Shown: positions 10,976 to 21,030, counted from the stretch's first letter. The stretch: 52,767 nucleotides of DNA from a bacterium (GCA_021806925.1 JAKAPS010000002.1:65751-118517), one strand, 5' to 3'. Program-made: numbers and translations. The notes: generated by a model not told the origin, from the letters alone.

Positions 10976-12503
10976 AGCTTTCCATAAATTTTTTTAGGAT
11001 ATCATCAATCTTCACCTTAAGAGTTGATATATCTTTCAAGGTTGTGATTTCTTTTACTAAATCACTATTTGTTGTTTCAGCAAAGTCAATAAACTTCTCT
11101 TCAAACTCTGCAATCTTATTCAAGTCAATATTGTCTAACCAACCATTAATACCAGCATAAAAAATTAATACTTCATGTGCTAATGATTTACAAGCAAATA
11201 TATCTTGCTTTAAAATTTCAGTTAATCTTGCTCCCCTATTAAGTTTATCCTTTGTTGTTTTATCTAAGTCACTTGCAAATTGTGAAAATGCTGCTAAATC
11301 CCTATATTGTGCCATATCAAGTTTCAGTTTTCCAGCTACTTGTTTCATTGCTTTTGCTTGAGCGTCTCCACCTACCCTTGATACTGATGAGCCTGTATTT
11401 ATAGCTGGTCTAAGCCCGAGAGAAAACAGATCCTTATCAAGAAATATTTGACCATCTGTTATTGATATAAGGTTAGTTGGTATATATGCTGAAATATCAC
11501 CTGCTTGAGTTTCAATTATTGGTAATGCTGTTAAAGAACCGCCTCCATAATTTTCATTTAACCTTGCACTTCTTTCAAGTAGCCTTGAATGAAGATAGAA
11601 AATATCACCAGGATACGCTTCTCTTCCACTTGGTCTCTTCAATATTAAAGAGATTTGTCTGTAGCTCCAAGCATGTTTTGTTAAATCATCATAAATAATC
11701 AAAGCATCCATGTTGTTATCTCTAAAATATTCACCTATTGAACAAGCTGAATAAGGTGCAATATACTGCATTGTGATAGGATCACTTGCAGATGCATTTA
11801 CTATAACTGTAAATTCAAGAGCTCCCATCTTATCCAATTTATCAACTATTTGTGCAACCTTTGATTGTTTCTGACCAATTGCACAATATATACAGTAAAC
11901 TGGCGGGTTTCCAGTTCTCTCAGCTTCTTTTTTTTGATTTGCAATTATATCAAGTGCAATTTGAGTCTTACCTGTTGATCTATCACCAATAATTAATTCT
12001 CTCTGTCCTCTTCCAATAGCAATCATTGAATCTATTGCTTTTATACCTGTTTGAAGTGGAACTGTAACAGCCTTCCTGGTTATTACACCTGGTGCAATTT
12101 TTTCAATTGGGGCATAATCGCTATATTCAATACTACCTTTTCCATCTATAGGATTCCCAATAGCATCAACTACTCTTCCTAAAACTTGTTTTCCTATTCC
12201 AACTGAAAATATCTTTCCAGTTGTGTTAGTAGAATTTCCAATCTTTACTTTTTTATAGTCTCCAAGACAAATAATACCTACAGTATCTTCTTCAAGATTT
12301 ATTGCAATTCCAGTTAATGTTTCCTGCTCCTCATTTTTTATTTCAACAACCTCACCATACATACAACCAGATAAACCACTTGATATAACTACTCCATCAT
12401 ATACGCTCAAAACTTTCCCATGAGAATATGTTTGAAGGCTACTGTCAACCGATGTGTTGTTGTGAATCCTCTTATCTATATTTTCTAATATTTTATCTAT
12501 CAT
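10968..12503 (-). CDS. atpA: F1 ATP synthase alpha subunit
   Basis: This is the non-catalytic nucleotide-binding subunit, 511 aa. Its P-loop reads [13 protein letters not shown], where almost all alphas have GDRQTGKT; the Gln-to-Ser change is a local oddity. The Walker [18 protein letters not shown], the [26 protein letters not shown] stretch and [10 protein letters not shown] are present. The N-terminal helix that binds delta is kept. It overlaps atpG by 8 bp and atpH by 4 bp, so translation is coupled along the operon. Confidence 0.98.
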
Positions 12504-12844
12504 TTTTTTAATATATTTTTAATATTTGTTGCAATGGAAAGATCTGTTACTTCCCATGCATTATACATAACAAGACCTGCAATAAGTTCATCACTTTGAA
12601 CTATATTTAATCTTTTTTTGTTGGAAATATTCAATTTTCGAATTTTTTCCTCAATTAAGGTAGAACTTTGTGGAACATAAAATGTAACTGAGCAATTTAC
12701 CAGATAATTATTTAATTTTCTTTTCAACACTCTTAGTGTTTCTGTTCCAATATCTAGATTATTAACAATACTAATAATCTCTGGTTTATCCAAATTATTT
12801 ACTATATATTTATATAGCCTATCTGTATACTTTTTAGATATCAT
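12500..12844 (-). CDS. atpH: F1 ATP synthase delta subunit, short form
   Basis: Position between atpF and atpA, with 4 bp overlaps at both ends, identifies this as delta. It is only 114 aa, against about 175-180 in most bacteria. The C-terminal half fits the family: a peripheral-stalk-like stretch, then [29 protein letters not shown], resembling the delta signature (D..ligG.vl...) before the final helix. Most of the N-terminal six-helix domain that binds alpha appears shortened. Both flanking genes are intact and coupled, so this looks like a reduced but functional subunit, not a fragment. Confidence 0.8.
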   Translation of the reverse strand: MISKKYTDRLYKYIVNNLDKPEIISIVNNLDIGTETLRVLKRKLNNYLVNCSVTFYVPQSSTLIEEKIRKLNISNKKRLNIVQSDELIAGLVMYNAWEVTDLSIATNIKNILKK

Positions 12845-13347
12845 ATATTTTTCCCCTCAATTGCTTCAACACACTTTTGAGTAATATTTTCAATGTCCTT
12901 TTTTGATAGTTCATCCTTAAGAACAGTTAAAAGAGTATTCTCAATTATCCTTGATATTCTATCTGTTAGCGATGCGATTACTTCATTCTTCTCATTTTCA
13001 ATTTCCAATTTTGCCTTTTGAATAACATTTGAAGCTTCATTCTGACTTTTTTTGATTAATTCATCACGTAATTTATCAACCGATTTACGCATATCTTCAA
13101 CAATCTTTTCAGAATCAATTGTAGCTTTTTTAAGAATTTCTTTTCTTTCTTTTTCAATTTCAATTCTTAATTTTTCAACTGTGTTTGATTCATCAATTGT
13201 TTTTTGAATTAACCCTTTTCGTTTATTTAATATTTCAAGGATTGGTTTATATAGAAATATTCTAAGAATCACAAGCAAAATCAAAAAGTTAACAGAATAC
13301 TCAATTAACCCAACCCATGTTATTCCAAATGTATTTAAAATACTCAT
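12841..13347 (-). CDS. atpF: F0 ATP synthase subunit b
   Basis: This is the peripheral-stalk subunit, 168 aa. One N-terminal transmembrane helix (about residues 10-30, VGLIEYSVNFLILLVILRIF) is followed by PILEILNKRKGLIQKTIDE and a long charged coiled coil to the C-terminus. Only one b gene is present, so the stalk is probably a homodimer. It sits 2 bp after atpE and overlaps atpH by 4 bp. Confidence 0.95.
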   Translation of the reverse strand: MSILNTFGITWVGLIEYSVNFLILLVILRIFLYKPILEILNKRKGLIQKTIDESNTVEKLRIEIEKERKEILKKATIDSEKIVEDMRKSVDKLRDELIKKSQNEASNVIQKAKLEIENEKNEVIASLTDRISRIIENTLLTVLKDELSKKDIENITQKCVEAIEGKNI

Positions 13348-13349
13348 TA

Positions 13350-13565
<216 letters not shown>

Positions 13566-13583
13566 TTATGTATACACCTCCTT

Positions 13584-14315
13584 TTAGTGTCCATGTTCTT
13601 CCATATTTGTTGTAAGTATATTAGTAAAAGCCAGTGTAAGCATAGCGAAAACTGATGCTTGCACAAATCCAACAATCAACTCTAATCCCATAAATGGCAA
13701 CGGAACTATAAATCCTACTAGAGAAGTGAAATTTGCAATTACTAAATCTCCAGCTAGTATATTACCATAAAGTCGAAATGAAAGTGAAATAACTTTTGTG
13801 AATTCACTTATAAGTTCAATTAATCCAACAAAAAGATTGATTGGATTTAAAGAAAAGTATCTTTTCAAATGATTTAAAAGTCCTAAATGTTTTATTGCAA
13901 AATATTGACTTGAAATCACTGAAATAAGAGCCATTGAAAGTGTTGAATTTAAATCTGAATTGACAGTTTTAAATAAAGGGATAAATCCTCCTTTAGTAAA
14001 AAAACCAATTGTTCCAAAAATCGGTGTTAAACCTATCCAATTTACTACAAGAATATATATGAAATATGTTGCAACAAGTGGGAAAAATTCGTTTAATTTA
14101 TTCTTATCATCAACTATCTCCCCAGCTGTAGAATACAAAAAATCGATTATATATTCTACCATGACTTGAAGGTTTGATGGTTTTTCAAATGAAAGTTTTT
14201 TGTTTATATAGTAAACTGAAACACATAACAGAATAGTTACAATAATGGACACTAAATATGTATTAGTTATTTGCAAAAAACCAATAGAAAATAACACATT
14301 ACTACTTAAGTCCAC
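13584..14315 (-). CDS. atpB: F0 ATP synthase subunit a
   Basis: This is the stator channel subunit, 243 aa with about five or six transmembrane helices. The essential arginine is in SLSFRLYGNILAGDLVI, and the last helices contain VGFVQASVFAMLTLAF. The start is GTG, preceded by AGGAAGGAG about 11 nt upstream. It is the first gene of atpBEFHAGDC; no atpI is seen. A possible -10 (TATACT) lies about 24-29 nt upstream of the GTG, but its -35 is poor. Confidence 0.95.
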   Translation of the reverse strand: MDLSSNVLFSIGFLQITNTYLVSIIVTILLCVSVYYINKKLSFEKPSNLQVMVEYIIDFLYSTAGEIVDDKNKLNEFFPLVATYFIYILVVNWIGLTPIFGTIGFFTKGGFIPLFKTVNSDLNSTLSMALISVISSQYFAIKHLGLLNHLKRYFSLNPINLFVGLIELISEFTKVISLSFRLYGNILAGDLVIANFTSLVGFIVPLPFMGLELIVGFVQASVFAMLTLAFTNILTTNMEEHGH

Positions 14316-14381
14316 TTTTGATATATCTCCTTCCTTACGTTCAATAGTATATTAACATATATTAATCAGATTTACAAAGTA

Positions 14382-15818
14382 TCATATGTCCCCTAAAGCG
14401 ACTGTTATACTTTTTAGAATAGATGCATATAAAGTAAAAGATGTATCCTCCATTTTTAGTAAATAATTTGGAAACTCAATTTGAAGTAATCCAAATATAT
14501 CTTCTTCACTTTTACTTTTATAATCCATGATTATTTTTACAATCCACTGGTTTGCTTTCAAAAATTGAAATATTTTTACGTCTCCTTTTGCGATATTTGA
14601 GTTTAAGTTCTTTTTATTATCAAAGTTAGCAAGAGTTGAAACAAAATTATTATCTAATATAATATGGACAATATGTTTAATATCTCTAATTCTAAATTCA
14701 TGTAGCAGACATTCTTTTCTCATTCTGTTAATAAATGCATTATATGAGTTTATATCTTCCCATGTTTTTTCATCTAGGAGTGTATAATATATATCCTTAA
14801 TTGTACATTTATCTTCTAATAACTCAATCTCTATTTTTCCTTTTACTTTTAGTAGTATACTATCAAAAGTTTGCTTGAAATGCGTTGCACAAAATTCATA
14901 TGGATTTTCTACTCTTAAAAGATCAGAATGCAATTCTTCTAGTTCACAATATCTTCTATATGAAAAGGACCCTGGTCTTCCTGTTAATCTGTCTGCAGTA
15001 CGAGGTAAATCCAGAATTGAAGTATTGAAAGGGTATGTTGATGATTCACCGGAATGGAGTCGATCTCTATTACTACCATTTGCATTATCTATTTGTCTTT
15101 CTCTTAATGTATTTGGGTGGCATATATACCAGCCACCAAATGTATCTCTATTTATTATTTTTTTAAGGAGATTTATTCGATGCCTCACTAATTCATATGG
15201 ATATGTATAATATAGTTCTTTGTTATCGCCTTGAGGAAACATATCATACATCAATTTAAAAAAAATATATGTAGGGTTATAGTTGCATAGTTTTAATAGT
15301 TGCTTAAAATAATTACGGGGTATTACTGTATCTGCATCAAGTACTGATATTAGAGTCCCATTACTATCAGAATATTCCTCAGATAATAATTCTTCAACAT
15401 ATGCACGTGACCTTTCTGCATTTTGAGCATCATCAGGAAAAATATATTTGTCAGGAATATTTATATATGATATAGCAATATGATCATTATGCTTTCCTAT
15501 GAATTCTTTAATCACTGTTAAATCAGTTCCAAAATTACTCTCTTCATTAATTCCACGTGGTAGTCTATTTGTTTTTGATGTGATATATTCGATAGATCCA
15601 ATTGTTAATAAATTATCTAAAAGTATTGATAAATTTTTTACTGAATTTAAGGATTTACCATTTATTGCATAAATTACTTCGATCTGTTGATCTCTTTCTA
15701 GGCTCTGTCTGCAGATGCTTTTAAGTTGTTCTATAAAGTTTCCATTATTGAATTCGTTACATACAGGAACAACAAATATAATTTTCTTGTACTCTACACC
15801 TAAAGATTCATGACTCAT
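14382..15818 (-). CDS. GT-A fold glycosyltransferase family 2-like protein
   Basis: The 478 aa cytosolic protein begins IIFVVPVCNEFNN, the first strand of a GT-A nucleotide-sugar-binding domain, and carries a DxD-like metal motif in LISVLDADTVIPRNYF (about residue 160). The middle has GGWYICHP and LTGRPGSFSYRRYCELEEL, comparable to the acceptor-side GT2 region. The last ~170 residues are helical and not recognised. There are no transmembrane helices. Donor and acceptor are unknown; the neighbouring envelope genes suggest a surface polysaccharide. Its -10 box lies 8 nt before the ATG. Confidence 0.65.
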   Translation of the reverse strand: MSHESLGVEYKKIIFVVPVCNEFNNGNFIEQLKSICRQSLERDQQIEVIYAINGKSLNSVKNLSILLDNLLTIGSIEYITSKTNRLPRGINEESNFGTDLTVIKEFIGKHNDHIAISYINIPDKYIFPDDAQNAERSRAYVEELLSEEYSDSNGTLISVLDADTVIPRNYFKQLLKLCNYNPTYIFFKLMYDMFPQGDNKELYYTYPYELVRHRINLLKKIINRDTFGGWYICHPNTLRERQIDNANGSNRDRLHSGESSTYPFNTSILDLPRTADRLTGRPGSFSYRRYCELEELHSDLLRVENPYEFCATHFKQTFDSILLKVKGKIEIELLEDKCTIKDIYYTLLDEKTWEDINSYNAFINRMRKECLLHEFRIRDIKHIVHIILDNNFVSTLANFDNKKNLNSNIAKGDVKIFQFLKANQWIVKIIMDYKSKSEEDIFGLLQIEFPNYLLKMEDTSFTLYASILKSITVALGDI

Positions 15819-15826
15819 AGTGCAGA

Positions 15827-15832
15827 ATTATA
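15827..15832 (-). promoter_or_regulatory. TATAAT -10 box, 8 nt before the glycosyltransferase ATG
   Basis: A perfect minus-strand TATAAT is separated from the ATG at 15818 by 8 nt with no Shine-Dalgarno sequence. A weak -35 (TATTGT) lies about 16 nt upstream. A leaderless transcript is inferred. Confidence 0.6.
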
Positions 15833-16303
15833 TCACAATTATGCTAGAACAATATATTAGATATTATAACGTATAAGAAAAAAACAGAAAATTTTCCACC
15901 CTCCTAAGTTTGTTGACTACTGATCCTTAATTTTTAACTGTTTCATACTTTTGCTTTTTCGAAAGTTTCACCAAAGCTTAAACTTGCGAATTTATATGAT
16001 TACGAAGTATATAAATCTTTTTATAAGACTCTCCTGTATTCCAAATTGGATATGCATTAGGGGGATTTTACAATTTTATGCACAATATTCTTTTTCCAAA
16101 TTTATTATAGTAGTACCATTGTCGTCTATTCGTCTATTTGTATTTTGTGAAACTGCTAAATCCATTAAATCCGAAATCTAATTAATACTGTGTTCATTAA
16201 TAAAATCAATGTTATTAATGCAAGTATTCCTGTCAAAGCACCATCGTGTAATCTTTTTAGTGCTTCCTAAAATTCACAATGAATGCAAGTACATTGCGAC
16301 GAA
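15833..16303. other. Gene-free stretch, no recognised content
   Basis: About 470 bp with no convincing gene. A small weak hairpin (AAGTTT/AAACTT around 15964-15986) and a 6 bp stem (AAGCAC/GTGCTT near 16236-16265) are visible. On the minus strand a 33-codon run ending at 16165 would encode a hydrophobic tail (LTGILALITLILLMNTVLI) just past the mscS stop in another frame; it may be a gene remnant. No tRNA, RNase P, SRP or tmRNA signature was recognised. Confidence 0.4.
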
Positions 16304-17038
16304 TTACATCTTCAATGCAAGTCTAATCTCATTTTGATGACTAGGTTTGGTTTTAATAATAGCTGTTGCTGATTTGTTACTTTGATCTTCTGAATATTCA
16401 ATAATTTCTATTTTCTCACTTAAAATATTTGCTCTTACATCTTCTGGTAAATTAGAAATACGTGTTTCAATATCTTTTATCCTTGAGTTTAATTCCTCAT
16501 CAGAGTTAAACTGTATTTTTATGCTTATTACTGAAAAACCAATAGATGTGTTTGTAATTAATGATGCAGTACTATTGGGTATTGTTGTTATCTCTCCTAA
16601 ATTATTTTTTATTGTGAAAGACCTCAAGGTCATATTTATTACAATACCTTCAATTTGAGGATTTGATAATTTTATATAATCACCAATACTAAATATATCT
16701 TCTGTGAATATAAAGATGCCATTTATATAATTATTCAGCAGATTCTGCAATGAGAAACTAATAATAAACCCAAATATTCCTACGCCTTCAAGAATAGGAG
16801 TTACATTAAAAAAATTTGTTAATATAATAACTATTGAAGATATTACCATTATAAGTATCACAATAGAGCGTACAAATGAATTTAAGGTATTTAATCTTCT
16901 TTTATATCTAGTGTGCGTATGAATTGGTGATATCTTTTTGTAATTATTGATTATATACTCCGTAGTTAATTGCGAAATAAATATTATTCCAAATCCGCTT
17001 ATTAAATCAATAACCAAATTTATTATTAAATTTCTCAT
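16304..17038 (-). CDS. mscS: MscS-family mechanosensitive channel
   Basis: This is a small-conductance mechanosensitive channel, which relieves turgor on osmotic down-shock. I placed the start at the ATG overlapping the mraY stop (ATGA), giving 244 aa; a longer frame would add 27 unlikely residues. There are three membrane segments. The pore-lining region and the following beta domain match the family: GIFGFIISFSLQNLLNNYINGIFIFTED, then FSIGDYIK, EGIVINMTLRSFTIKN and TIPNS. The C-terminal alpha/beta domain is short. It is the last gene of a five-gene coupled run. Confidence 0.88.
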   Translation of the reverse strand: MRNLIINLVIDLISGFGIIFISQLTTEYIINNYKKISPIHTHTRYKRRLNTLNSFVRSIVILIMVISSIVIILTNFFNVTPILEGVGIFGFIISFSLQNLLNNYINGIFIFTEDIFSIGDYIKLSNPQIEGIVINMTLRSFTIKNNLGEITTIPNSTASLITNTSIGFSVISIKIQFNSDEELNSRIKDIETRISNLPEDVRANILSEKIEIIEYSEDQSNKSATAIIKTKPSHQNEIRLALKM

Positions 17039-18144
17039 ATAAACGCTATAAATATTGATATAATTGCAAGAAAGAATGAAATAACCCAGAACCTCATAAC
17101 AATTCTTTCTTCTGACCACCCTATTTTTTCAAGATGATGATGAATAGGTGCAATTTTAAATATTTGTATATTAAATAGTTTCTTTCCAAGCTTTTGAATA
17201 ATTACACTGCCTACTTCAACTAAATAAGGTAATCCTGTAACAAACAATAGAAATTCTCTATGCATTAGAATAGATATAGTTGCGAGTAACGCACCGAGTG
17301 AAAGTGAACCAATATCCCCCATTTCAAACCTTGCTGGTTTTATATTGAAATAAAGATAAACAAGCAGAGTCCCAATTACTGTAGAGATAAAATAAGAGTA
17401 TTGTGTATAGTTATAAAAAATTGATAATGCAAGGAAGACTGAAAATGAATTTAAAAGTAAGCCAGCTGATAATCCGTCCACACCATCTGTTATATTTACG
17501 GCATTTGCATACAGTACAACAAGAAATATAGTTAGCGGAATAAGCCAGAAACCAATGTTAATATATCCAAATAATGGTATCCAAAGAAGCGTCCAATGAA
17601 CCTTAAAATATAACCAATAGCTTATTATTCCTCCAGCTATTATTTGAACAAGTACTTTCTCGTGTGGATGTAATCCTGTACCAAGACGTGACGAAAATGA
17701 ATAGAATATTGATTTATATATACTCCAAGGAATTAATAAAGCAAAATATATTCTTTTGAATATATTCACGTGTTTCAATGCTAAAAGAATAGTCCTTCTT
17801 AGAGGTCGTACTGTTCTTTTTCTACCAAATATATTCATTATGTCATCAATACCGCCTATTATTGCACAAAGCAGAAAAACAAATAATGGAAGCAAGGTAT
17901 ATCCCCTTGAATAATTGAAAAGTAAAGTAATAGAAACTATACTAATTACCATTATTATTCCTGCCATTATAGGGATGCCTTCTTTTTGGCGTCTTGTAGG
18001 AATCTGTTTATATGAGTCATCATATTCACCATTTCTTACTAATTTCAATTTATATAGAAGACTCGTGATAGGGAAAATTAATATGAGTGAAAGGGCTGCA
18101 GAAAGTAAAATATATTCAATTGAATGAAATAGTAGTGTTTTCAT
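17035..18144 (-). CDS. mraY: Phospho-N-acetylmuramoyl-pentapeptide transferase
   Basis: MraY moves phospho-MurNAc-pentapeptide onto undecaprenyl phosphate to form lipid I. The 369 aa, ~10-helix protein keeps the catalytic acidic motifs: GGIDDIMN, NAVNITDGVDGLSAG and FEMGDIGSLSLGA (Thr of MGDTGS is Ile here). The substrate-loop histidines are in PIHHHLEKIGW, with SEERIVMRFW after it, which distinguishes MraY from WecA. It overlaps the NlpC/P60 gene upstream and mscS downstream by 4 bp each. It is not in a normal mur/fts cluster. Confidence 0.95.
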   Translation of the reverse strand: MKTLLFHSIEYILLSAALSLILIFPITSLLYKLKLVRNGEYDDSYKQIPTRRQKEGIPIMAGIIMVISIVSITLLFNYSRGYTLLPLFVFLLCAIIGGIDDIMNIFGRKRTVRPLRRTILLALKHVNIFKRIYFALLIPWSIYKSIFYSFSSRLGTGLHPHEKVLVQIIAGGIISYWLYFKVHWTLLWIPLFGYINIGFWLIPLTIFLVVLYANAVNITDGVDGLSAGLLLNSFSVFLALSIFYNYTQYSYFISTVIGTLLVYLYFNIKPARFEMGDIGSLSLGALLATISILMHREFLLFVTGLPYLVEVGSVIIQKLGKKLFNIQIFKIAPIHHHLEKIGWSEERIVMRFWVISFFLAIISIFIAFI

Positions 18145-18794
18145 ATATTATTTAATAAATTTAAGCGTGCAATATAATTATCATTAATTGCATATTTAAT
18201 AAGTTTACTAAGTTTTTCACTTGCAAATTCCTGTAATACTATACTAGAATTCTTATTGACAACATTAACAATGGATCTTTCAACACCAATTCCGCTTGTT
18301 GAATGAGCTATAAGTATTTTCTTAGGGTAATTGCTATCATCATATTCAATTGATTCTACAATAGCAACATGTTTTCCGCCAGAAAATCTTATTAAATCAG
18401 AAACCATAATTCTTTCTATATCTTTTTTTGTTGCATTTAAATCTTTTGTTAAAGCATTTGCTGAAACTAGATTAACATTATTTTCCCTATATATTAAATA
18501 TTTTAAGTATGCGAGTGTATTTATTGGCTTTATACTTTTCACTAAATTCTTACCATATCGTTCTTCTAGTACTCTGTATACAAACCCAGAGCAATCAATT
18601 CCAATCCTATATTTTTCCAGTGTTTTTAAATCTACTATGTTATTATCAGTTGCAAATTTTTTAATATCATTTAAACTTCCCTTTCCTTTATATAGCAGAT
18701 TCCTACCACTAGTACTGTTATATATGTAATATGGAATACCAATCCATTTATCAATTATCGCAGTTAATGCCTTATCTTCAGATTTTAATATCAT
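18141..18794 (-). CDS. NlpC/P60-like cysteine peptidase
   Basis: The 217 aa protein has a single NlpC/P60-type papain-like domain. The nucleophile Cys is in GIDCSGFVYRVLEERYG, the catalytic His in GGKHVAIVES, and a second His in ILIAHSTSGIGV could complete the triad. The N-terminus IDKWIGIPYYIYN is also family-like (usually W.G.PY.wGG). No signal peptide or transmembrane helix is visible, so unlike most wall hydrolases it would be cytosolic or exported by another route. Such enzymes usually cut D-Glu to diaminoacid or similar peptide bonds. The 4 bp overlaps with the ATP-grasp gene and mraY tie it to wall-precursor metabolism. Confidence 0.75.
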   Translation of the reverse strand: MILKSEDKALTAIIDKWIGIPYYIYNSTSGRNLLYKGKGSLNDIKKFATDNNIVDLKTLEKYRIGIDCSGFVYRVLEERYGKNLVKSIKPINTLAYLKYLIYRENNVNLVSANALTKDLNATKKDIERIMVSDLIRFSGGKHVAIVESIEYDDSNYPKKILIAHSTSGIGVERSIVNVVNKNSSIVLQEFASEKLSKLIKYAINDNYIARLNLLNNI

Positions 18795-20155
18795 ATAATC
18801 TCAGTTCCATTATATATTTCTCTAACAATATTCAATATTGTATTATGTAATATATTATTGCCTTCAAAGAAATCAGATTTTCCAATTATTCTACAAAACT
18901 CACTTCTTGGTTGAATTACGCTACCTTTTGAATTTTCATTTATAAATATATTTGATGTTGAATATACATCATTTATACTGTATGCATTTTTCTCTATTAA
19001 TTTCATCGATCCATCTGAAAGATATAATCCGTTATATTCATTCTTAATTAAGATATTCTCTGTATTATGATTTCTTAAAACTAAAATAGATGCAATTTGA
19101 GGTAATGTATTAATATAGTTATATTCATTTCTATCAATCATTGGATCAATATTAAAATATTCTGCAAGGTGAATTAACGGCAATGAAATAACTCCATTCT
19201 CATCTTGTATCTTTGTAAAATCTTGAACGCTTGCAGTTTGTCTTGCATTAACCTCAATTATGTAAACATTATTGTTTTCATCAATTACAAAATCGATCCC
19301 AAACATTCCCCAGAATCCATTGTTAACATACAATTCAGACCCAACCTTATCAGTTATCTTTACAAGCTCATTTCTTAAAGTATCTGATAATCCATTTTGG
19401 TTAAAATTATTGCCACATGTTTCACCTTTACTTGCATTTATCTCCTTAATTGCAGTTATCTGATTTGATAATCCTGCTATATATGTCCCCCATTTTGTTG
19501 CAACCGCATTAATTGTGAAGTACTGATTACAAGAATCTATATATTGACTAATTTTACATGGAAATCCTGATAATTTTGAATTTACTAGATCAGTATATTC
19601 ATCTTCATTTTCTATTATATATGTACCATCTCCAGAATGTGATTTGTTCAGTTGAACTACAAATTTATTTCCATCGAATTGCCCAACCATTTCTTTATAT
19701 GTGATACCTTTATCAATAGTTGATATTATAATTTTCTTTGGAAAATATTCACCGATTACAGTATTCTTAAAATTATTAAAGAAAGATATTTTGTCTTCAA
19801 TCGATGAAGTAGATTCATAAGATGGATTAATTAACTCACAGCCGTATACAGTATTTCCTGGATTTGGTTGACTTTTAAAAAGCATTACAAATTTTTTTTG
19901 TTCTATATTATTAATATATTCAATAAATTTACTATCCTTATTTCTTACGAGATCCCTTGCAGAAAGACTTGTATTATCCTCAAAGTATTTTACCTTTACT
20001 CCTCTATTTTCTGCAATTCTTTTCTGATACCCGTTATCATTCGTTAATATCTCATAATTGTGAAGATAGTCCTCAAATAGGAACCCACGAGAAGCTCTAG
20101 GAGTTAAATAAAGGATAGTTCCTACTGTATTTAATTTATTAATAATATTAATCAC
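18791..20155 (-). CDS. ATP-grasp family carboxylate-amine ligase, substrate unknown
   Basis: ATP-grasp enzymes form an acyl-phosphate and join it to an amine. The 454 aa product shows the central domain with VVQLNKSHSGDGTYII (phosphate-binding Lys/Gly loop), the adenine hinge CKISQYID, and the metal-binding end FWGMFGIDFVIDENNNVYIIEVNARQTA with the paired Glu and Asn. It continues ~130 residues beyond the ligase core. It is neither Ddl, PurK nor RimK by motif. The start is GTG. It lies 4 bp after the PLP enzyme and overlaps the NlpC/P60 gene. Attaching an amino acid to a wall precursor or to the nearby zinc-ribbon protein is possible, but inferred only from context. Confidence 0.7.
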   Translation of the reverse strand: MINIINKLNTVGTILYLTPRASRGFLFEDYLHNYEILTNDNGYQKRIAENRGVKVKYFEDNTSLSARDLVRNKDSKFIEYINNIEQKKFVMLFKSQPNPGNTVYGCELINPSYESTSSIEDKISFFNNFKNTVIGEYFPKKIIISTIDKGITYKEMVGQFDGNKFVVQLNKSHSGDGTYIIENEDEYTDLVNSKLSGFPCKISQYIDSCNQYFTINAVATKWGTYIAGLSNQITAIKEINASKGETCGNNFNQNGLSDTLRNELVKITDKVGSELYVNNGFWGMFGIDFVIDENNNVYIIEVNARQTASVQDFTKIQDENGVISLPLIHLAEYFNIDPMIDRNEYNYINTLPQIASILVLRNHNTENILIKNEYNGLYLSDGSMKLIEKNAYSINDVYSTSNIFINENSKGSVIQPRSEFCRIIGKSDFFEGNNILHNTILNIVREIYNGTEII

Positions 20156-20159
20156 AAAT

Positions 20160-21020
20160 TTAACCTGAAATAATTATAACACTTCGTGACTGTCTTTTTA
20201 TATCCCCATTCTCAATTGCTTTAATATATCCTGCAAATGTTAGAGCACCATCATTAGTTAAATTAAGATTTTCAAGTCTTTTTAGTAGTTCAATAGAAGA
20301 TTCAATTCTTAGATTTTCTATTGCATAACTACTACCATGACTTTTATCAATTATCTTCGTTATTTCTTCTAAATATGGAGTTACAGGCATAGATATACAA
20401 TCAGCAATTGATGATGCTTCTGACTGAAAATTAAAATCATAAAGTTTTGCAACTGAGTTGTGTCTTGAATTTTGAATAGCAAAAAATTTATGTTCAGAAA
20501 CAAATCCTTTATATATTCCGCAAAAAGCAGTTCCACTACTTACATTTACAAAAATTGAATCAAACTCAGGTAGATCCTTTTCTATCTCCATCCCAAGTTT
20601 AGTATACCCCTCCATTGATGAGGCATGTTCAACAGTCGAATTTACAATGACACTTTTTTTATGTGATTTCATCCATTCAACCATCTCCTTTCTTGGATCA
20701 GCTACTGAATGTATATATATATTAAGAGAAAGTAAGCTATCAATTTTCTCTTTCTTCCTTTTGTCTATAGATTCAGATATGAAAATATGAAGAGATTTCT
20801 GATTTGAATTTTTAAAATATGTCATATATGAAATTGCAGCATTTCCTGAGCTTGAAAGTACAAGATCCTTATTTTTATATCTTGATAACACATTTATTGT
20901 TGCCCTATCCTTAAATGAACCGCTTAAATTCTTCGTTTCATCTTTTACCCATGTTTCAACTCCAGTATATTTTGATAATGACTCTAATAAATATATAGGA
21001 GTGTGTAATAATTTAGCCAT
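20160..21020 (-). CDS. PLP-dependent fold-type II enzyme (threonine synthase/cysteine synthase superfamily)
   Basis: The 286 aa enzyme opens with TPIYLLESLSKYTGVETWVKDE and then LSGSFKDRAT, where the Lys is the expected Schiff-base lysine. SSSGNAAISYMTY matches the substrate/cofactor loop, VNVSSGTAFCGIYKG is in the place of the PLP phosphate-binding glycine loop, and NDGALTFAGYIKAI closes the fold. It is 60-100 residues shorter than normal threonine synthase, and the Gly-rich phosphate loop is Ser-rich. Options are threonine synthase, an amino-acid racemase/dehydratase, or a diaminopropionate-type synthase. It heads the coupled run ending with mraY and mscS and has its own divergent promoter. 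Confidence 0.7.
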   Translation of the reverse strand: MAKLLHTPIYLLESLSKYTGVETWVKDETKNLSGSFKDRATINVLSRYKNKDLVLSSSGNAAISYMTYFKNSNQKSLHIFISESIDKRKKEKIDSLLSLNIYIHSVADPRKEMVEWMKSHKKSVIVNSTVEHASSMEGYTKLGMEIEKDLPEFDSIFVNVSSGTAFCGIYKGFVSEHKFFAIQNSRHNSVAKLYDFNFQSEASSIADCISMPVTPYLEEITKIIDKSHGSSYAIENLRIESSIELLKRLENLNLTNDGALTFAGYIKAIENGDIKRQSRSVIIISG

Positions 21021-21030
21021 TTACAGCTTA

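Noticed and set aside
15951-16181. 76-codon plus-strand frame in the gap beside mscS
   Set aside because: Its composition (many Ile, Ser, Phe, Cys), lack of any ribosome binding site or -10 box and lack of a recognisable family make it look like chance in AT-rich DNA.
16165-16266. Extension of mscS by a frameshift into a hydrophobic tail
   Set aside because: The mscS product already ends at a normal place for a short channel, and the extra run starts after a TAG in its own frame. It is kept only as a note in the gap entry.
18141-20155. Calling the ATP-grasp gene LysX or D-Ala-D-Ala ligase
   Set aside because: The motifs do not match either family closely, and the partner LysW-like protein lacks the standard C-terminal Glu, so only the superfamily is assigned.
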